A stretch of DNA of 64,000 bases from Sinomicrobium oceani (GTDB lineage Bacteria > Bacteroidota > Bacteroidia > Flavobacteriales > Flavobacteriaceae), in assembly GCF_900119185.1 (NCBI RefSeq), contig NZ_FPJE01000017.1:45493-109492 (forward strand), written 5' to 3'. A model generated the notes under the pieces. The model was not told the DNA's origin. It did no database searches and saw nothing but the letters and a program-made list of their open reading frames with translations. The stretch's first letter is position 1; each line of letters starts with the position of its first letter. The translations under genes were made by a program, and so were the position numbers. This document shows positions 61,686 through 64,000 of the stretch, in pieces.

Positions 61686-62309
61686 CTATTTTGCATCTGT
61701 GATTTTCAGAGGCTTTTCGAGTGTGATAAGTACATGCTCATCATGTGGTATAGCCATGTTTTTATCCGTGTCTGATTCCAGGTGGTACATCCCGAAATTT
61801 CTGAGAACAAATCCTGCCTCCAGTGCAGAATCAACCAGCGATACGGCTTCATCAAATGCTTTCCGGGGTTGGTACAGGACAACGAGAATCCCCCCATACC
61901 CAAGAACGCGGTATGCTTCGGTAAAAAAGTAACCGGATATATGTTCCGCACCAGAGAGCCTGCATAAAACGCGGTGAAAAAAACGGGTTACATACGGGAT
62001 CTTTTCTCCTGAATATACGCTGAAAGCTGCTTTTCTCTTTTCTGTATACGATTTGAACATCCGGGATGCCTTACGTACCGGAGCTTCGGAAGTCTCCAGA
62101 CCGAAATAGTGTGTTTTCCATGCCTCTGCGGTAATTTCCGCTACCCAGGACCGGGTCCCGAAAAAAATATCCAGTATCCTGGAGTTTGCATCTATACAAA
62201 GTGCCTGAATGGCATATTTTCTGTATGTTTCAGCATCTATACTTCTGCTACTTTGCCATATCGGCTCCCCGGTGAGGTAAGGAGGCCGGATGTTCCCTTT
62301 CATCAACAT
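61686..62309 (-). CDS. Methyltransferase-like protein with degenerate SAM motif
   Basis: 207 residues. The fold looks like a class I SAM-dependent methyltransferase: an ILDIFFGTRSWVAEITAE segment stands where motif I is expected and a YRVLGYGGILVVLYQP strand where motif IV/V is. Motif I lacks the normal GxGxG, so SAM binding may be lost or altered. It is the first gene of the operon, directly divergent from the AraC regulator. A role in modifying or sensing the chelate, or in regulation, cannot be read from the sequence. Confidence 0.6.
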   Translation of the reverse strand: MLMKGNIRPPYLTGEPIWQSSRSIDAETYRKYAIQALCIDANSRILDIFFGTRSWVAEITAEAWKTHYFGLETSEAPVRKASRMFKSYTEKRKAAFSVYSGEKIPYVTRFFHRVLCRLSGAEHISGYFFTEAYRVLGYGGILVVLYQPRKAFDEAVSLVDSALEAGFVLRNFGMYHLESDTDKNMAIPHDEHVLITLEKPLKITDAK

Positions 62310-62339
62310 ATCTTTTTCTTTTAAGAATTTGACACTGTT

Positions 62340-62372
62340 TTTATTTAGATTTATTTCAAATAATTATATTTG
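62340..62372 (+). promoter_or_regulatory. Promoter/operator region of the PchR-like gene
   Basis: A -7 box TATATTTG lies at 62365-62372. Upstream, TTATTT (62341-62346) and AAATAA (62358-62363) form a loose palindrome around TAGATTTATTTC, sharing TTTATTTAGA(C/T)TTA with the receptor promoter region. The A/T-rich 74-base gap is divergent and also serves the methyltransferase-like gene. Confidence 0.5.
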
Positions 62373-62383
62373 CGGGCAAAGTT

Positions 62384-63436
62384 ATGCCAACACAATTATT
62401 TGAAAGTACGCCAAAGGGAGGAAAACGTACGCAAAACGAAAAAGGTCATAAAATCATGGGATATAGAAAAATAGCTATAAATACTTCGGGAATATCTGCT
62501 TTTGATTTTGCCTCGGAGTGTTTTGTAAACCATGTGGACGGGATTACCTGTGGTACGGCGGATTTTGACGAACCGGAAATCCGGGGCCAGGTCCGGGAAA
62601 CACTACTGAATGATTTCAAAGTGATTAATGTCAACCTTAAACTCTCGGGAAAACCTGTTATACATTTTTCCTATTCCGGTCGGGCACTTGAAATGCTGTT
62701 TATCACCAAAGGCAATCTCGCTATGCACTTCAAGGATCAGCAGCAGCATATATTTCACAGGCATACGCACAACCTCCTCTTCAGCAATCATGCAAGTGGC
62801 TATTTCGAGCCTGACGGAAAAGAACTTCAATTTGTGTGTATTCAGCTGTATCGTGATTTTTTTGATAAATTTCTTCCCTGGGACAATTGTTTCGGCGCTT
62901 TCCGGAATATGATAAAACAGGGACAGACCGGGTGTATTAAAAACACAAACTATCCGATAACACCGGAGATGTATTTTCTGATCGAAGATATGACGAGTGC
63001 ATTACAGGAGGAGATACCGAAAAAGCCATTGATCTATGCACGGATACTGGAGCTTCTTTTATTACAGACCGAGCAGTATGGCGATCCGAAAGGGGAAGCC
63101 CTGAAAAATATCTCTCCTTCCGACCGGGATAAAATATATAAAGCCAAAGCGTATCTGCTGAAAAACTACGGGCAGAAAATCACCTTACAGGATCTCGCCA
63201 AGAAAATAGGTACTAATGAGTTTTTACTGAAAAGCGGTTTCAAGACCATTTTCGGCACCACGGTGTTCGGTTGTATTCACCACCTGAGAATGACGCAGGC
63301 CCGAAAGTTGCTGCTGGAACAAAAACTCACCGTAAGTCAGGTGTCTGATATGACTGGATATAAAAATCCGCAGCACTTCTCTACGGCCTTTAAGAAAAAA
63401 TTCGGCTTTGTCCCCAGCAAACTGAAAAACAACTGA
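62384..63436 (+). CDS. AraC family (PchR-like) regulator of iron uptake
   Basis: 350 residues from the ATG at 62384. Because the -7 box ends at 62372, that start would leave almost no leader, so the ATG at 62456 (residue 25, before GYRKIAINTSG) may be the real one. The C-terminal 100 residues hold two helix-turn-helix units: KITLQDLAKKIGTNEFLLKS and VSQVSDMTGYKNPQHFSTAF. The second matches the PchR-type siderophore regulators. It is divergent from the methyltransferase-PepSY operon and is its likely regulator, probably sensing a ferric chelate. It converges with the next gene with one base between stops. Confidence 0.9.
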   Translation: MPTQLFESTPKGGKRTQNEKGHKIMGYRKIAINTSGISAFDFASECFVNHVDGITCGTADFDEPEIRGQVRETLLNDFKVINVNLKLSGKPVIHFSYSGRALEMLFITKGNLAMHFKDQQQHIFHRHTHNLLFSNHASGYFEPDGKELQFVCIQLYRDFFDKFLPWDNCFGAFRNMIKQGQTGCIKNTNYPITPEMYFLIEDMTSALQEEIPKKPLIYARILELLLLQTEQYGDPKGEALKNISPSDRDKIYKAKAYLLKNYGQKITLQDLAKKIGTNEFLLKSGFKTIFGTTVFGCIHHLRMTQARKLLLEQKLTVSQVSDMTGYKNPQHFSTAFKKKFGFVPSKLKNN

Positions 63437-63437
63437 T

Positions 63438-64000
63438 TCAGCTTTCGGCCGATCCCTTCGGTTCTTTCTTGTGCCAGTACGATGCCAGTACCGATCCGGT
63501 AATGTTCATCAGCGGACCGAATATCGCAGGGGCCAGACCCATCGTGGCGATCTTACCCACAGAATGTGCGATACCCGATGCCAGGCCACCGTTCTGCATA
63601 CCCACCTCTATGGCCACCGTACGCGCATCGCGCTCCGGTAACCGGAACAAACGCGCATACCAGTACCCCAGCGTATAACCGAAAAGATTGTGAAACAATA
63701 CCAAAAGCAGCAACACCAAACCGATATCCAGAAGACTATCGCGACCCGCAGCTGTGATCACCACGATAATCAGCGCTATCCCCGCCATGGAGACCACAGG
63801 CATCGCACGGTCCAGCCACTTCGCCCTACCGTGCAAAAGCCGGTTGAAAATCAGACCCGCCCCGATAGGGATAATGATCATCTTAACGATGCTCCACATC
63901 ATGGCCAGCACATCGATGGCTATAAACTCCCCCGCAAGTAACTTCATCAGTACCGGGGTCAGGAAAGGCGACAGCAATGTGGCGATAGACGTAATGGTCA
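63438..64000 (-). CDS. BASS family bile acid:sodium symporter-like protein (partial)
   Basis: The 3' part of the gene; the reading frame continues past the right edge, so the ATG at 63977 is probably internal. Five or six hydrophobic segments are visible. The stretch VGMQNGGLASGIA is the signature of the bile acid/Na+ symporter (BASS/SBF) family; NGGL is part of the sodium site. Members move organic anions such as pyruvate or pantothenate in bacteria. It converges with the AraC gene with a single base between stop codons, leaving no room for a terminator. C-terminal end is KEPKGSAES. Confidence 0.85.
   Translation of the reverse strand, partial: TITSIATLLSPFLTPVLMKLLAGEFIAIDVLAMMWSIVKMIIIPIGAGLIFNRLLHGRAKWLDRAMPVVSMAGIALIIVVITAAGRDSLLDIGLVLLLLVLFHNLFGYTLGYWYARLFRLPERDARTVAIEVGMQNGGLASGIAHSVGKIATMGLAPAIFGPLMNITGSVLASYWHKKEPKGSAES

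Overview
The window comes from the chromosome of a Bacteroidota bacterium, most likely a Flavobacteriaceae member. Support: two SusC/SusD pairs, the type IX secretion/gliding protein SprA between ruvA and gcvH, Bacteroidota-type promoters (TTTG-N19-TAnnTTTG), tRNA genes without an encoded CCA, and many surface lipoproteins. Most genes are on the minus strand. The genus cannot be set from sequence alone.

Layout. 1-244: C-terminal end of an unidentified gene. 519-9590 (minus): a small utilisation locus with SusC/SusD, a DUF5077/DUF3472-like lipoprotein, a Tat-exported GH109-like Gfo/Idh/MocA enzyme, and an NhaC-type antiporter upstream. 9843-9915: initiator tRNA-fMet with a clear promoter. 10251-13985: an A/T-richer stretch between two tRNA genes, holding a large 2OG-Fe(II) oxygenase and a DUF4143-type ATPase; tRNA-Val(GAC) closes it at 14616-14690. 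14816-34150 (minus): SMP-30 lactonase-like protein, DoxX-like protein, DPP-IV, Xaa-Pro aminopeptidase, M1 aminopeptidase, DUF885 protein, GH127/146 beta-L-arabinofuranosidase, a second S9 peptidase, and a complete trans-4-hydroxy-L-proline catabolic set (oxidase, epimerase, 2-oxoglutarate semialdehyde dehydrogenase, deaminase). A divergent AraC regulator follows, then a second SusC/SusD pair (35219-39827). 40530-43105: two paralogous TonB proteins, VanZ-like protein, gcvH. 43291-51025: sprA and ruvA. 51237-54646: universal stress protein, then a two-component pair with a small Pro-tailed lipoprotein. 55026-55769: an unknown membrane protein. 56009-63436: an iron/xenosiderophore uptake locus resembling XusABC (DUF4374 lipoprotein, TonB receptor, PepSY membrane protein), with a small membrane protein, a methyltransferase-like protein and a divergent PchR-like AraC regulator. 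63438-64000: 3' part of a BASS-family transporter.

The most interesting proposal is that 15-40 kb is a hydroxyproline-rich glycoprotein (extensin-like) or collagen-peptide utilisation region. It combines an enzyme family that removes beta-L-arabinofuranose (the sugar attached to hydroxyproline in plant extensins), several peptidases suited to Pro-containing peptides, and the full pathway from hydroxyproline to 2-oxoglutarate. Each family assignment is well supported; their cooperation is inferred from clustering. No CRISPR array, transposase, integrase or rRNA gene was seen.
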